11,975 nucleotides of DNA from an uncultured Clostridia bacterium (GCA_934233735.1 CAKQGQ010000034.1:1-11975), one strand, 5' to 3'. Counted from the stretch's first letter, positions 1 through 7,821 are shown. Notes: generated by a model not told the origin, from the sequence alone. Made by a program: numbers and translations.

Positions 1-44
1 GAATCTCTCAGTGGGTCTTCGCCATTCGGGTTACCCGACAATGT

Positions 45-914
45 CTATAATTTTTCGATTTCTTCACAGGATAATCCCGTATTTTCAGCAATAACCTCAA
101 TTGGAATCCCTGCTTGCTTGAGGTTTTTCGCAATTTCGCGCTGTTTCTGCGCAGCACCAGCAGCCTCGCCCTCGGCGAAACTTTTCCGCCCTTGCTCGTT
201 CAAAATATACTCGAATGTCATGTATCGCTGCCTCCATTCGTTAGAATTGAACTTCCTGACACGCTCGTCAATCATGCGCGTCAGCTCCGAAGCCTGATTC
301 TTCTTCGGGTCATTCAAATACTCGTAAAAAGGCTTCAGTGCCTCCGGAACTTTCTCCGGAGAGCATTTCGTGTTCAACATTATTGTATACGATAAATCTT
401 TTAGAGGCAAGCTTTTTTCCACATCCCACGAGCGGAAAAAATAGACAGGAGCGTCCATATTGAAGTGGTCGAAGGTGCAGATGAAGATAACATAACTCGG
501 CTTGAGATTTTCGTAAGGCTGTCCTTGCTCAAGAAAGTCCAAATCAATGTTGGCATGATAGTATCTTGCGCGTTTATCAAGCACTGAACCGTCGCTCGTC
601 TGCATCTCAATATCAGCCCAAAGTTTTGAACTTTCAACGAAAGCGTCAAAACGCACACCGTGTGCATCAGCCTCTAACTTAAGTGTTTTCTGTGTTTCTA
701 CGCTCAAGTTTTCGTCTTCATCAATTTCAGAGTTATCGACAAACGGATTGTCAGATTTCTTAATGCGGATAGCTCCGATTTCTTCGTTCGGCAGAATCAG
801 TTCCAAAAGCGCGCGACAAATCTTCGGACTTCGCATGACATTCATAAAGATTTTGTCATTCGTAAATGGAAGAAAATTGGGAGAATCGTAGATAGAGTTG
901 TTGTTTTCATTCAT
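45..914 (-). CDS. Rpn family recombination-promoting nuclease / PD-(D/E)XK transposase-like protein
   Basis: 289-residue protein recognised as the Rpn/PDDEXK_2 family. The N-terminus (LPFTNDKIFMNVMRSP, about residues 15-30) is the usual family opening. The nuclease core is visible as RFD with Asp90, followed by ADIEMQT with Glu103 and Gln105, the family's D...ExQ version of the PD-(D/E)XK site. The segment from about 117 to 150 (YYH...LKPSYVIFICTFD) is also typical. The C-terminus (about 244-289) ends in a Gly/Ala/Gln-rich linker and a short helical module seen in many members. Known members are DNA endonucleases that promote RecA-independent recombination; many copies are of uncertain mobility. 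Length is normal for the family and the frame is intact. The start is preceded by a weak purine-rich stretch (GGAAAGTGAG, about 8 bases upstream). It is transcribed away from the M56 operon and looks like a single gene. Family call is firm; activity is inferred. Confidence 0.9.
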   Translation of the reverse strand: MNENNNSIYDSPNFLPFTNDKIFMNVMRSPKICRALLELILPNEEIGAIRIKKSDNPFVDNSEIDEDENLSVETQKTLKLEADAHGVRFDAFVESSKLWADIEMQTSDGSVLDKRARYYHANIDLDFLEQGQPYENLKPSYVIFICTFDHFNMDAPVYFFRSWDVEKSLPLKDLSYTIMLNTKCSPEKVPEALKPFYEYLNDPKKNQASELTRMIDERVRKFNSNEWRQRYMTFEYILNEQGRKSFAEGEAAGAAQKQREIAKNLKQAGIPIEVIAENTGLSCEEIEKL

Positions 915-938
915 AAGATAGTCTCACTTTCCGAGAGT

Positions 939-958
939 TACGCTCGCGCGACAGCGTA
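939..958. repeat. Inverted repeat upstream of the Rpn gene
   Basis: Perfect 6-bp arms, TACGCT (939-944) and AGCGTA (953-958), around the GC-rich loop CGCGCGAC, 25 bases upstream of the Rpn start. It would form a short hairpin in the leader of that gene. The surroundings are AT-rich, so the GC-rich hairpin stands out. Function unknown: it could be a leader hairpin, a protein site, or the outer edge of a mobile unit carrying the nuclease gene. Confidence 0.4.
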
Positions 959-1017
959 CTCTTACTTTAAAGAAATAACGGATTGCCATGGCATGCACAT
1001 ACAGAATCTGTAAGATA

Positions 1018-1046
1018 ATAATAGCATAATATGGAAATAAATACAA
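1018..1046 (-). promoter_or_regulatory. Possible promoter for the Rpn gene
   Basis: On the minus strand, TTGTAT (1046-1041) and TATTAT (1023-1018) are separated by exactly 17 bases. The -10 matches the sigma-A consensus at 5 of 6 bases but the -35 at only 3 of 6. It would give a leader of about 100 bases containing the 939-958 hairpin. AT-rich DNA produces such matches by chance, so this is tentative. Confidence 0.35.
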
Positions 1047-1151
1047 TCCATATACTGGAATTTACAACAAAGAAATTTCCGACGGATTCCGATAAAATTC
1101 GACAAACGAAAGCCGAGCGGTGCTTCACCCCCAAAATTCTCCAAATAATGC

Positions 1152-1180
1152 TTGACATTATATGACTACAAGTGTAAACT
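1152..1180 (+). promoter_or_regulatory. Sigma-A-type promoter of the M56-BlaI-M56 operon
   Basis: A perfect -35 TTGACA (1152-1157), a 17-base spacer and a -10 TAAACT (1175-1180, 4 of 6 consensus) precede the first M56 gene. The predicted transcript would start near 1187. One BlaI-type operator covers the spacer end and the start of the -10, and a second lies just downstream of the start point, which is the expected geometry for repression. Confidence 0.75.
1167..1176. promoter_or_regulatory. BlaI/MecI-type operator 1
   Basis: Perfect dyad TACA-AG-TGTA, matching the TACA-N2-TGTA core known for BlaI/MecI operators. It overlaps the promoter spacer and the first bases of the -10. A BlaI dimer bound here would block RNA polymerase. 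The BlaI-family gene lies in the operon that this promoter drives. Confidence 0.75.
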
Positions 1181-1197
1181 AAAGGCACAAAAGGGAT

Positions 1198-1207
1198 TAC
1201 AAATGTA
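1198..1207. promoter_or_regulatory. BlaI/MecI-type operator 2
   Basis: Second perfect dyad, TACA-AA-TGTA, with matching flank AAC as in operator 1. Its centre lies 31 bases from that of operator 1, close to three turns of DNA, so two repressor dimers would sit on the same face. It is just past the predicted transcription start. Confidence 0.75.
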
Positions 1208-1238
1208 AACGAAGAAAGAGACTGAAAGGGGAACGACT

Positions 1239-2218
1239 ATGAACTTATTCAACACAGCAATTTTGGTTACAGCAGCGGCAGCGGTAGTGCTGCTTGTGAA
1301 GCTGGCATTTGGAAACAGGATAACACCGAGGGGGCATATGCTCATGTGGATACTGGTAGCAGCGAGCGTTCTTGCTGCGCCGCTTGCGGGGATTTTGCCG
1401 GAAAGCGATTTTTCCGCTAAGACCTATCTGCCGCAGAGCCGCAACACGACGGAGACCGTGTGGGTGGAGCCGTATGAAAACTTGGATGCCAGAGGCTTTG
1501 GAATCGAGGAGCAGGGGAATTACTACACCGTGCAGAAAGACCATGTTAGCATGCAGGTGCCGTTTACGGGCAAGACGGTTGGCAGCGACTTCACAGCAAC
1601 GGTATCAAGAGCAAAAATTGAAAATTATGTTTGTATTGCAGGTGCAGCGGCAGTGCTTCTTCTGATGCTGGCGGGAACGATGAAGCAAAAGCGCAGACTG
1701 AAAGTTTTGCCGTGCATGGACGATGCGAATGCGCTCGCTGAGCTTGAAAAATTAAAAAAACTCGTCGGAATCCGCGACGCCGCAAAAATACAGATTCGAA
1801 GCGGCGCGGACTCGACCTTCCTTACTTTTATGGGCGGGCAGTATGTAATCGCCTTAGAAAACGGATACACGCAGGAAGAACGCCGCAGGGTGCTGGCACA
1901 TGAACTGACGCACCTTGCGCATGGCGATTTAATCTATAATTTAATTTCGGCATTTTTCCTTGCCGCATTTTGGTGGAACCCGGTGATTTGGCTTGCGTTC
2001 CGCAGATTCAGACGCGACATGGAAGTTTACTGCGACTACGACGCGGCGCGAAAGACAGGAGACAAGAAGGGCTATGCCGAGACTTTGGTGAGAGCGGCGG
2101 CAGGAACGGAGCGATTCATCCTCGGCACGACATCTTTTATTGGCGGAGAGAAGGAAATAAGCGCAAGAGTAAAGGCACTGGCGGCTTTCAAGAAGCCGAA
2201 GACATGGATCGCAGTCCT
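1239..2218 (+). repeat. Duplicated protease-domain segment, copy 1
   Basis: About 980 bases that match 4101-5080 without any insertion or deletion. By hand count the proteins differ at about 25 of the first 328 residues, and most stretches differ at only scattered bases. Similarity falls off abruptly after the shared GACATGGAT (2202-2210). Resemblance just before the start codon is limited to the ribosome-binding area. Confidence 0.9.
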
Positions 2219-3680
2219 CGCCGCGCTCGCGCTGATAGGAGCCTGCGTATGCTTTGTTGTAAATCCGAAGAGCAGCGATCCGTGTACTAGATTCTTTCAC
2301 GATATACAGACACAAAACTTTGAAAATATCTGGATCAAAAGAGGCACAGGCACGCCGTTTGAAGACGATTATATTGACATTAATGACGCAAAACAGCGGA
2401 AGAAACTTGCAAAACTGTTCCACACATTCCGTGAAGAGGATTTTGCAGACGGAGAACCTGTGAATGAGAACGCCTTTGATTACAAGATTTATATCGACAT
2501 GGATCTTTCGGAGGAGAGCCTGACCAATTTCCTAGTGCTGGGCAGAGAGGAAGAGGCCGGTGCCGATATATATTGTATTGCCGGCGAGAATGAAGACACA
2601 AGGATCAGCGGAAAACGCATACATTCGCCGAAGCTGACGGAACTTCTCAAAGAATATGAAGATACGAATCTGCACATGTCCTATTGGGCTGAGGCGCAGA
2701 ATGCCGGCAGTATCACAGCACATATCAAGAACACAGAGTACGATAATCCGAGTCCGTATCTGACATATGGGGGAAACTTCCGCGTTGAGCGTTATACGGG
2801 AAATCAAGATTATCCATATGCAGACAATAGCTGGGAGCCTGTACCGGAACTGAAAGACGGCAAAAGCACAGGCGCAGGAGGAACCGCCAAAGGGAACGAA
2901 CGTCTTGCAGCCACGATAGATATTACCCCAAAATACGGAGAACTGCCGGAAGGCATTTATCGACTTATTCTTCCATTTACGCAGAAATTACAAAACGGGA
3001 AAACAATCGAACAGGAAAAATCTGCAGTCTTTGAGTGGGTGGAGAACCGTCTACATTTTGTGGACTGGGATTTTCTTCGCACGCAGCCGGACGGAGACTT
3101 GAACGAAGAAACAAAAGACGAACTGAATAAGATTTTCAAAAATGGAAACAAAAATACGCTCTACGACTACTTTACAAGCGCATACAGCAGCCCGGATAAG
3201 ATGGATTTTGTTGAATTTTTGAAATATTACCCGGCATTTGACGACAATCATGTCTGGACAGCGGAAATGAAAGAAAAGTTTGAGAACTCGGAATATTGGA
3301 GTCCATACAGGAAAGACGGATGGACGCTTGATAATTACCCGGAAGGTCCTTCTTTCTATGATCCTGCGAAGATAAACGAAAGCCTTGCGTATTACGCGGG
3401 TATCACGACAGATGACATCAGAGCAAACTACACGGAGAAAAAATGGAAGACATTCTACGTGAAAGAGATTGATCGATACGTGGTCTTTGGAGATGGCTGG
3501 ACGACAGCTAAATTTATCGTTGAGGAAGGGAAAAAGTCAGGCGACACCGTTACGCTAACCGGCGAAACAATTATGTTTAAGCCGCTAAAGAGTGGGGAAA
3601 TGCGTGAGTTCGGCACTTCCGTTCTGACCCTCAAGGAGAAGGACGGCAGATACCTGATTCAATCACTACAAGCAAAGTAA
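1239..3680 (+). CDS. BlaR1-like M56 family membrane metallopeptidase (first copy)
   Basis: 813-residue membrane sensor-protease. Hydrophobic segments lie at about 5-23, 34-52, 131-147, 231-250 and 322-341. The zinc site is HELTH (221-225) with the likely third ligand Glu262 in MEVYCD, the M56 pattern. In BlaR1/MecR1, an outside signal activates this cytoplasmic protease and relieves BlaI/MecI repression; the same role is inferred here. The outside part (about 345-813) is not a penicillin-binding domain: I see no SxxK/SxN/KTG set in order. It holds an unrecognised region (345-480), an Ig-like region (about 485-600) with FRVERYTG and YGELPEGIYR resembling Big_14-type domains, and a C-terminal domain from about 605 ending VLTLKEKDGRYLIQS. 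Start: AAAGGGG lies 7 bases before the ATG. First gene of the operon; blaI follows after 20 bases. The signal is unknown. Confidence 0.93.
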   Translation: MNLFNTAILVTAAAAVVLLVKLAFGNRITPRGHMLMWILVAASVLAAPLAGILPESDFSAKTYLPQSRNTTETVWVEPYENLDARGFGIEEQGNYYTVQKDHVSMQVPFTGKTVGSDFTATVSRAKIENYVCIAGAAAVLLLMLAGTMKQKRRLKVLPCMDDANALAELEKLKKLVGIRDAAKIQIRSGADSTFLTFMGGQYVIALENGYTQEERRRVLAHELTHLAHGDLIYNLISAFFLAAFWWNPVIWLAFRRFRRDMEVYCDYDAARKTGDKKGYAETLVRAAAGTERFILGTTSFIGGEKEISARVKALAAFKKPKTWIAVLAALALIGACVCFVVNPKSSDPCTRFFHDIQTQNFENIWIKRGTGTPFEDDYIDINDAKQRKKLAKLFHTFREEDFADGEPVNENAFDYKIYIDMDLSEESLTNFLVLGREEEAGADIYCIAGENEDTRISGKRIHSPKLTELLKEYEDTNLHMSYWAEAQNAGSITAHIKNTEYDNPSPYLTYGGNFRVERYTGNQDYPYADNSWEPVPELKDGKSTGAGGTAKGNERLAATIDITPKYGELPEGIYRLILPFTQKLQNGKTIEQEKSAVFEWVENRLHFVDWDFLRTQPDGDLNEETKDELNKIFKNGNKNTLYDYFTSAYSSPDKMDFVEFLKYYPAFDDNHVWTAEMKEKFENSEYWSPYRKDGWTLDNYPEGPSFYDPAKINESLAYYAGITTDDIRANYTEKKWKTFYVKEIDRYVVFGDGWTTAKFIVEEGKKSGDTVTLTGETIMFKPLKSGEMREFGTSVLTLKEKDGRYLIQSLQAK

Positions 3681-3700
3681 AGAAAAACGAAAGGGATATT

Positions 3701-4081
3701 ATGAACAGACAAATTTCAATCAGCGACGCCGAGTGGACGATCATGAAGGCACTCTGGCAGAGCGAAGATAAAAAAATGACATTAAAGGAAATTGCCGAAG
3801 CGGTTGCGGATTCGGGCTGGAGCTACACGACCGTCCGAACGATGGTTGGAAGACTTGTGGAAAAAGAAGCGATTGCAGCCGACGAGAGCCATCCGCGCAA
3901 TTTCCGCTACAGCGCGGCGGTTACCGAGGAGGCCTGCCGCAAAGAGGAGATGAAAAGCTTTATCAACCGCATCTTTGACGGCTCGGCGAAGCTCATGGTT
4001 TCCTCGCTGGTTTCCGAAAAAAATCTGACAAAGGAAGAACAAAAGACATTGCTCGAAATCATTGACAAAATGGAAGGTTGA
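3701..4081 (+). CDS. blaI: BlaI/MecI/CopY family transcriptional repressor
   Basis: 126-residue protein of normal length for the BlaI/MecI family. The N-terminal winged helix covers about residues 5-73: ISDAEWTIMKALW is the usual helix 1, followed by MTLKEIAEAV and the recognition-helix region SYTTVRTMVGRLVEKE. The C-terminal part (about 76-126) is the dimerisation region that BlaR1-type proteases cut in known systems; the cut site cannot be placed here. It likely binds the two TACA-N2-TGTA dyads at 1167-1176 and 1198-1207 and so represses its own operon. The gene lies between two M56 protease genes, 20 bases after the first and 19 before the second, instead of the usual adjacent pair. AAAGGGA precedes the ATG. 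The symbol marks the family only: no beta-lactamase gene is present. Confidence 0.95.
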   Translation: MNRQISISDAEWTIMKALWQSEDKKMTLKEIAEAVADSGWSYTTVRTMVGRLVEKEAIAADESHPRNFRYSAAVTEEACRKEEMKSFINRIFDGSAKLMVSSLVSEKNLTKEEQKTLLEIIDKMEG

Positions 4082-4100
4082 CTGCAAAGGGGGATTTGCG

Positions 4101-5080
4101 ATGAACTTATTCAACACCGCAATTTTGGTTACAGCGGCGGCAGCGGTAGTGCTGCTTGTGAAGCTGGCATTTGGAAACAGGATAACGCCGAGGGGGCATA
4201 TGCTCATGTGGATACTGGCAGCAGCAAGCGTGCTTGCTGTGCCGCTTGCGGGAATTTTGCCGGAAAGCGATTTTTCCGCCAAGACCTATCTGCCGCAGAG
4301 CCACAACACGATGGAGACCGTGTGGGTGGAGCCATATGAAAATTTGGATGCCAGAGGATTTGGAATCGAAGAGCAGGGAAATTATTACACCGTGCAGAAA
4401 GACCATGTCAGCATGCAGGTGCCGTTCACAGGCAGGACGGTTGGCAGCGACTTCACAGCCACGGTATCAAGAACGAAAATCGAAAACTATGCGTGGATTG
4501 CAGGTGCAGCGGCAGTGCTTCTTCTGATGCTGGCAGGAACGATGAGACAAAAGCGCAGGCTGAATGCTTTGCTGTGCATGGATGATGCAAATGCGCGCGC
4601 TGAGCTTGAAGAACTAAAGAACCTCGTCGGAATCCGCAATAGCACAAAAATACAGATCCGAAGCGGTTCTGACTCGACCTTCCTTACTTTTATGGGCGGA
4701 CAGTATGTAATTGCCTTAGAGGACGGATATACGGACGAAGAACGCCGCAGGGTGCTGGCGCATGAACTGACGCACCTTGTACACGGCGACTTAATCTATA
4801 ATTTGATTTCGGCATTTTTCCTTGCCGCATTTTGGTGGAACCCGGTGATTTGGCTTGCATTCCGCAGATTCAGACGCGACATGGAAGTTTACTGCGACTA
4901 TGATGCGGTGAGAAAGACGGGAGACAAGAAGGGCTATGCTGAGACTTTGGTGAGAGCGGCGGCAGGAACGGAGCGATTCATCCTCGGCACGACATCTTTT
5001 ATCGGCGGAGAGAAGGAAGTGAGCGCAAGAGTAAAGGCACTGGCAGCTTTCAAGAAACCGAAGACATGGATTGCAATCCT
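4101..5080 (+). repeat. Duplicated protease-domain segment, copy 2
   Basis: Partner of 1239-2218, colinear and ungapped. Past 5080 the two genes are still related as proteins, but most codons differ, including in stretches where the amino acids are identical. This sharp change suggests the 5' halves were made alike more recently than the 3' halves. Confidence 0.9.
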
Positions 5081-6566
5081 TGCGGTTTTGGCACTGACAG
5101 CGGCTTGCGTTTCGCTGATTACAAACCCAAGGACGGATGCGGGACTGTGCCAAAAATATTTTTCGAGCCTCAAGGCAGACGACGTGGTATATATGTACCT
5201 GTATCAAAAGGAAACGGAAATCATCGGAATCGGGGAGAAAGAAGAAATACAGAAGCTTTTGGAACTTTTCGGGACTTTGAAGAAAGAAGATTTTGCGGAG
5301 ACTGCAGACAGCGCTAACGGCGAATATACAGATACATTGGTACTGCGGCTCAAAAATGGAGAAAAACTCGAGCTTCGCGGCGATATGGGTGAGGGCAGCG
5401 GTCTTTACTACATCGCAAAGTATACCGAAGAATCTTACGAAGAAAACGGAATCAACGGGCACTGGCTTACCTGCCCGCAGATAGGCAGCCTATTGCAGGA
5501 ATATTATCAAACAAATCTGCATATGGACTTGGGCGCAAGCGGGGGACTTATGGAGGAGGTTTATCTTCACATTAGAAACACAGGCAGGAGTGAGTACAAT
5601 GAAACCTTGCGGTATGATGATAAGTATCGTGTGGAGCGATATACGGGAAATACGGAGATTTCAAGCGGGGACGGTTCTGTCCGGATTCTTTATGAAGATG
5701 ACGCATCAAACTGGGAGATGCTGGAGCCTATTGACTCGCCGGGCAAGGAGGATGAGCAGAACCAATATGAGCTGAAAGCGGGTGAGTCGACGGGACAATA
5801 TATTTCACTCCGCAGAGACTATGGAATGCTTCCGACGGGAATCTATCGAATTACAAAAACTTTTACGCAGGAACTGGCATCGGGAGAAATTACAAAGGAA
5901 TGCAGCACGATATTTCAGGGAGAATCGTATGCTTTAAGCAAGGAAGAATGGACGGAACTGCTTGCTGCGCCGGACGGCGAACTGTCAGGTGAAGTTGTCT
6001 CGAACCTTGGTACAAAATTCCATGGATACTGTCCGTATGGCGGATTCGGTGGATTAAATTACAACACGAACACGATGTATTGCTTCCTTTCGAGCAAATA
6101 CAGCAGCCCGGAAAAGCTGGATTTTAAAAAGTTCCTTCAGTACTATCCGCAGTTCGACGCCTTTCTTGAGTGGACGCCGGAACTCAAGAAAAAGTTTGAG
6201 GCTTCCGAGTTTTGGCGGGAATATCGGGAGCAGGGAATTACCATTGACACCTCACCTGCACCTGTACGGCTGTATAAGCCTGAGATTATCAATGAAGGGC
6301 TTGAGTATTACACCGGTATCGGTCTGGATGAAATAAAGGCAAACAATACGCAGGAATATTGGGACAGCATTTATGTAAAAGAAATTGAGCGATTCGTAAA
6401 CTTTACAAGTGATGCCGGAGGATGGACGTTTGAACCGGAAAGGGGAACAAAGAAAGACGGCATAGTGAAATTATATGGTGCTCCTCGCAAAGACGGAAGC
6501 AGGAATGTACTGACCCTTAAAGAAAAAGATGGACGATATTTAATTCAATCGTTTGTGAAAGAATAA
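4101..6566 (+). CDS. BlaR1-like M56 family membrane metallopeptidase (second copy)
   Basis: 821 residues from the ATG at 4101. An in-frame ATG at 4062 exists, but it would overlap blaI; the 4101 start has AAAGGGGG upstream and matches the start of the first copy. Membrane segments and the zinc site (HELTH at 221-225, Glu262 in MEVYCD) are as in the first copy, with only about 25 differences over the first 328 residues, several of them clustered at 149-190 before the zinc site. From about 330 onward the outside part is clearly different: an unrecognised region (345-480), an Ig-like region (about 485-607; YRVERYTG, YGMLPTGIYR) with an extra loop, and a C-terminal domain with YSSPEKLDF and the same ending VLTLKEKDGRYLIQS. 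It probably senses a different or additional signal and acts on the same BlaI. A terminator follows the stop by about 10 bases. Confidence 0.93.
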   Translation: MNLFNTAILVTAAAAVVLLVKLAFGNRITPRGHMLMWILAAASVLAVPLAGILPESDFSAKTYLPQSHNTMETVWVEPYENLDARGFGIEEQGNYYTVQKDHVSMQVPFTGRTVGSDFTATVSRTKIENYAWIAGAAAVLLLMLAGTMRQKRRLNALLCMDDANARAELEELKNLVGIRNSTKIQIRSGSDSTFLTFMGGQYVIALEDGYTDEERRRVLAHELTHLVHGDLIYNLISAFFLAAFWWNPVIWLAFRRFRRDMEVYCDYDAVRKTGDKKGYAETLVRAAAGTERFILGTTSFIGGEKEVSARVKALAAFKKPKTWIAILAVLALTAACVSLITNPRTDAGLCQKYFSSLKADDVVYMYLYQKETEIIGIGEKEEIQKLLELFGTLKKEDFAETADSANGEYTDTLVLRLKNGEKLELRGDMGEGSGLYYIAKYTEESYEENGINGHWLTCPQIGSLLQEYYQTNLHMDLGASGGLMEEVYLHIRNTGRSEYNETLRYDDKYRVERYTGNTEISSGDGSVRILYEDDASNWEMLEPIDSPGKEDEQNQYELKAGESTGQYISLRRDYGMLPTGIYRITKTFTQELASGEITKECSTIFQGESYALSKEEWTELLAAPDGELSGEVVSNLGTKFHGYCPYGGFGGLNYNTNTMYCFLSSKYSSPEKLDFKKFLQYYPQFDAFLEWTPELKKKFEASEFWREYREQGITIDTSPAPVRLYKPEIINEGLEYYTGIGLDEIKANNTQEYWDSIYVKEIERFVNFTSDAGGWTFEPERGTKKDGIVKLYGAPRKDGSRNVLTLKEKDGRYLIQSFVKE

Positions 6567-6576
6567 TAAGGCACAC

Positions 6577-6609
6577 AAAAGCCGCTCCCACGCGAGGGAA
6601 GCGGCTTTT
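6577..6609. terminator. Bidirectional terminator between the M56 operon and the sigma operon
   Basis: Arms AAAAGCCGCTCCC (6577-6589) and GGGAAGCGGCTTTT (6596-6609) pair with one bulged base around the loop ACGCGA. There is a T-run on the plus side and an A-run on the other, so it can stop transcription from both directions. It sits 10 bases after the second M56 gene and 18 bases beyond the stop of the minus-strand gene. Confidence 0.9.
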
Positions 6610-6627
6610 GCCAATTAAGAATGCGAT

Positions 6628-7821
6628 TTATCCGTTAAACCGGCCGTCATAGGTAGGCATGCCCGCAATATATTCATCGGCGATGGCAGGAACATAGTAG
6701 GCTGCATAGCTCTTGAGCCCGTTATCGGTGTCCGGCGCATATTCATCGGAAAGCAGAACATAGAAACGGTAATACGGCAGGAGCAACTCTTCCGAAGAAC
6801 TGCTGCGGTAGATCAGTTCGACTTTGCCTATGAATTCCTCACCCGGAAATTCTGCGGGAGCGCTGGTCTGATATTGCCCCGACATCAGCCGCTCCGTTGC
6901 TTCCTCGGCGGTGATAATCGGATAATCTCCGATTTTTTCCGCGGCAGCCAGTGCATCATAAAGATAGATGGCATAAAGCTTTCCTGTTTCGCTTGGCGAA
7001 AAGCGTGCGTAGCGGAGGTTGTAATTGAGGATATCCTGCGTTTCATCACCTGCCGCATCATAAACCATATAGCGGCGGTCAAAATTCCCGTAGATGTCAT
7101 AGTCGCCATAGGATAGCAGCTTCGGCTCCGTGAAATTCAGAAGATCCGCATAGCGCTCACTCAGGTAGGCGAGAACTTCTTCCGCGTCGGCATCGGTTTT
7201 GCCGCTGTAAGTGAAAGTATATTCTTCAGGAAGCGCAAGCCCGTCATCCGGAAGCAGGTAAACGATATTTCCGTTTGCACTGACCCGCAGCTCTCCATTG
7301 TCGGTCTTGGCATGAATCTCGGTCGGAGCAGTGGAAGAAGCATCCGAAGTATAGTCCTCTTCGGTAAGCACCGTCGTTGAAAGTATTTCCAGTTTCAGCG
7401 CAGATGCCGCAGAGTCAAGGCGTTCTCTCATTTCCGCCTCGTTAAGCCCGAGAGGAATGCCTGCATGGGTTGCGTCATAGAAACCGTTTTTGTATACGGG
7501 AAGTGCTGTGATTTGGCTGCTTTCAGACCAAGGATTTTCATTCTTCAGCTCCGATATATCGTGATAAAAATACCCCTCGAATCCCATTCCGCCGACCGCA
7601 AGCTCAGGTATCGTGATTGGCGGAAGCCCCGATAGGTCGGTCTGTGAAGGCTCATTTTGCTGCCCGATTGCGATGAATCCTGCGATTGCAAGGCAGAGGC
7701 AGGCTGCGGCGGCTCCGCACTTTATCCAAATGCTTTTTTTCTTCTTCGGCATGATGTCGGCCGCTTCCACATAGGCAGGCTCAATCAGCTCCATCTTATC
7801 TAAAAAATCTTGTCCTCTCAT
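6628..7821 (-). CDS. Single-pass membrane protein, likely anti-sigma factor of the adjacent ECF sigma
   Basis: 397 residues. A short cytoplasmic N-terminus (1-30, MRGQDFLDKMELIEPAYVEA then a KKKK run) leads into one membrane segment (about 31-53, Ala/Cys/Leu/Ile-rich). About 340 residues are then predicted outside. This layout, including the N-terminal LDKMELIEPAYVEAAD stretch, is common next to sigma-70 family genes in Clostridia. The ATG overlaps the stop of the sigma gene (ATGA, 7818-7821), so the two are translationally coupled. By analogy the N-terminal region would hold the sigma factor at the membrane and the outside domain would sense an envelope signal. I see no zinc-binding anti-sigma motif and do not recognise the outside domain. 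The anti-sigma role rests on position and architecture. Confidence 0.75.
   Translation of the reverse strand: MRGQDFLDKMELIEPAYVEAADIMPKKKKSIWIKCGAAAACLCLAIAGFIAIGQQNEPSQTDLSGLPPITIPELAVGGMGFEGYFYHDISELKNENPWSESSQITALPVYKNGFYDATHAGIPLGLNEAEMRERLDSAASALKLEILSTTVLTEEDYTSDASSTAPTEIHAKTDNGELRVSANGNIVYLLPDDGLALPEEYTFTYSGKTDADAEEVLAYLSERYADLLNFTEPKLLSYGDYDIYGNFDRRYMVYDAAGDETQDILNYNLRYARFSPSETGKLYAIYLYDALAAAEKIGDYPIITAEEATERLMSGQYQTSAPAEFPGEEFIGKVELIYRSSSSEELLLPYYRFYVLLSDEYAPDTDNGLKSYAAYYVPAIADEYIAGMPTYDGRFNG

Larger units (their letters stand above)
915..1238. other. Divergent intergenic region between Rpn gene and M56 operon
   Basis: This 324-base gap separates two divergent transcription units. 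It holds the Rpn leader hairpin and possible promoter on the left, and the operon promoter with two BlaI-type operators on the right. Between them (about 1047-1150) I see a weak AT-rich inverted repeat (ATATGGA at 1029-1035 with TCCATAT at 1047-1053) but no convincing gene. Confidence 0.6.

Noticed and set aside
4062..4100. Earlier ATG for the second M56 gene, overlapping blaI
   Set aside because: The ATG at 4101 has a good ribosome binding site and matches the first copy's N-terminus exactly; the extra 13 residues are unlike the family.
3782..4282. 166-residue open frame antisense to blaI and the second M56 start
   Set aside because: It covers the reverse of a solid winged-helix gene and shows no family features or start signals.
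4791..5462. 223-residue open frame antisense to the second M56 gene (and its counterpart at 1941-2423)
   Set aside because: Both lie opposite the conserved protease code and arise from the same duplicated DNA. No ribosome binding site or recognisable domain; the sense frame is a clear M56 protein.
1239..6566. Beta-lactam sensor and resistance operon
   Set aside because: The protease and repressor families fit, but there is no beta-lactamase gene and the outside domains lack the penicillin-binding motif set.
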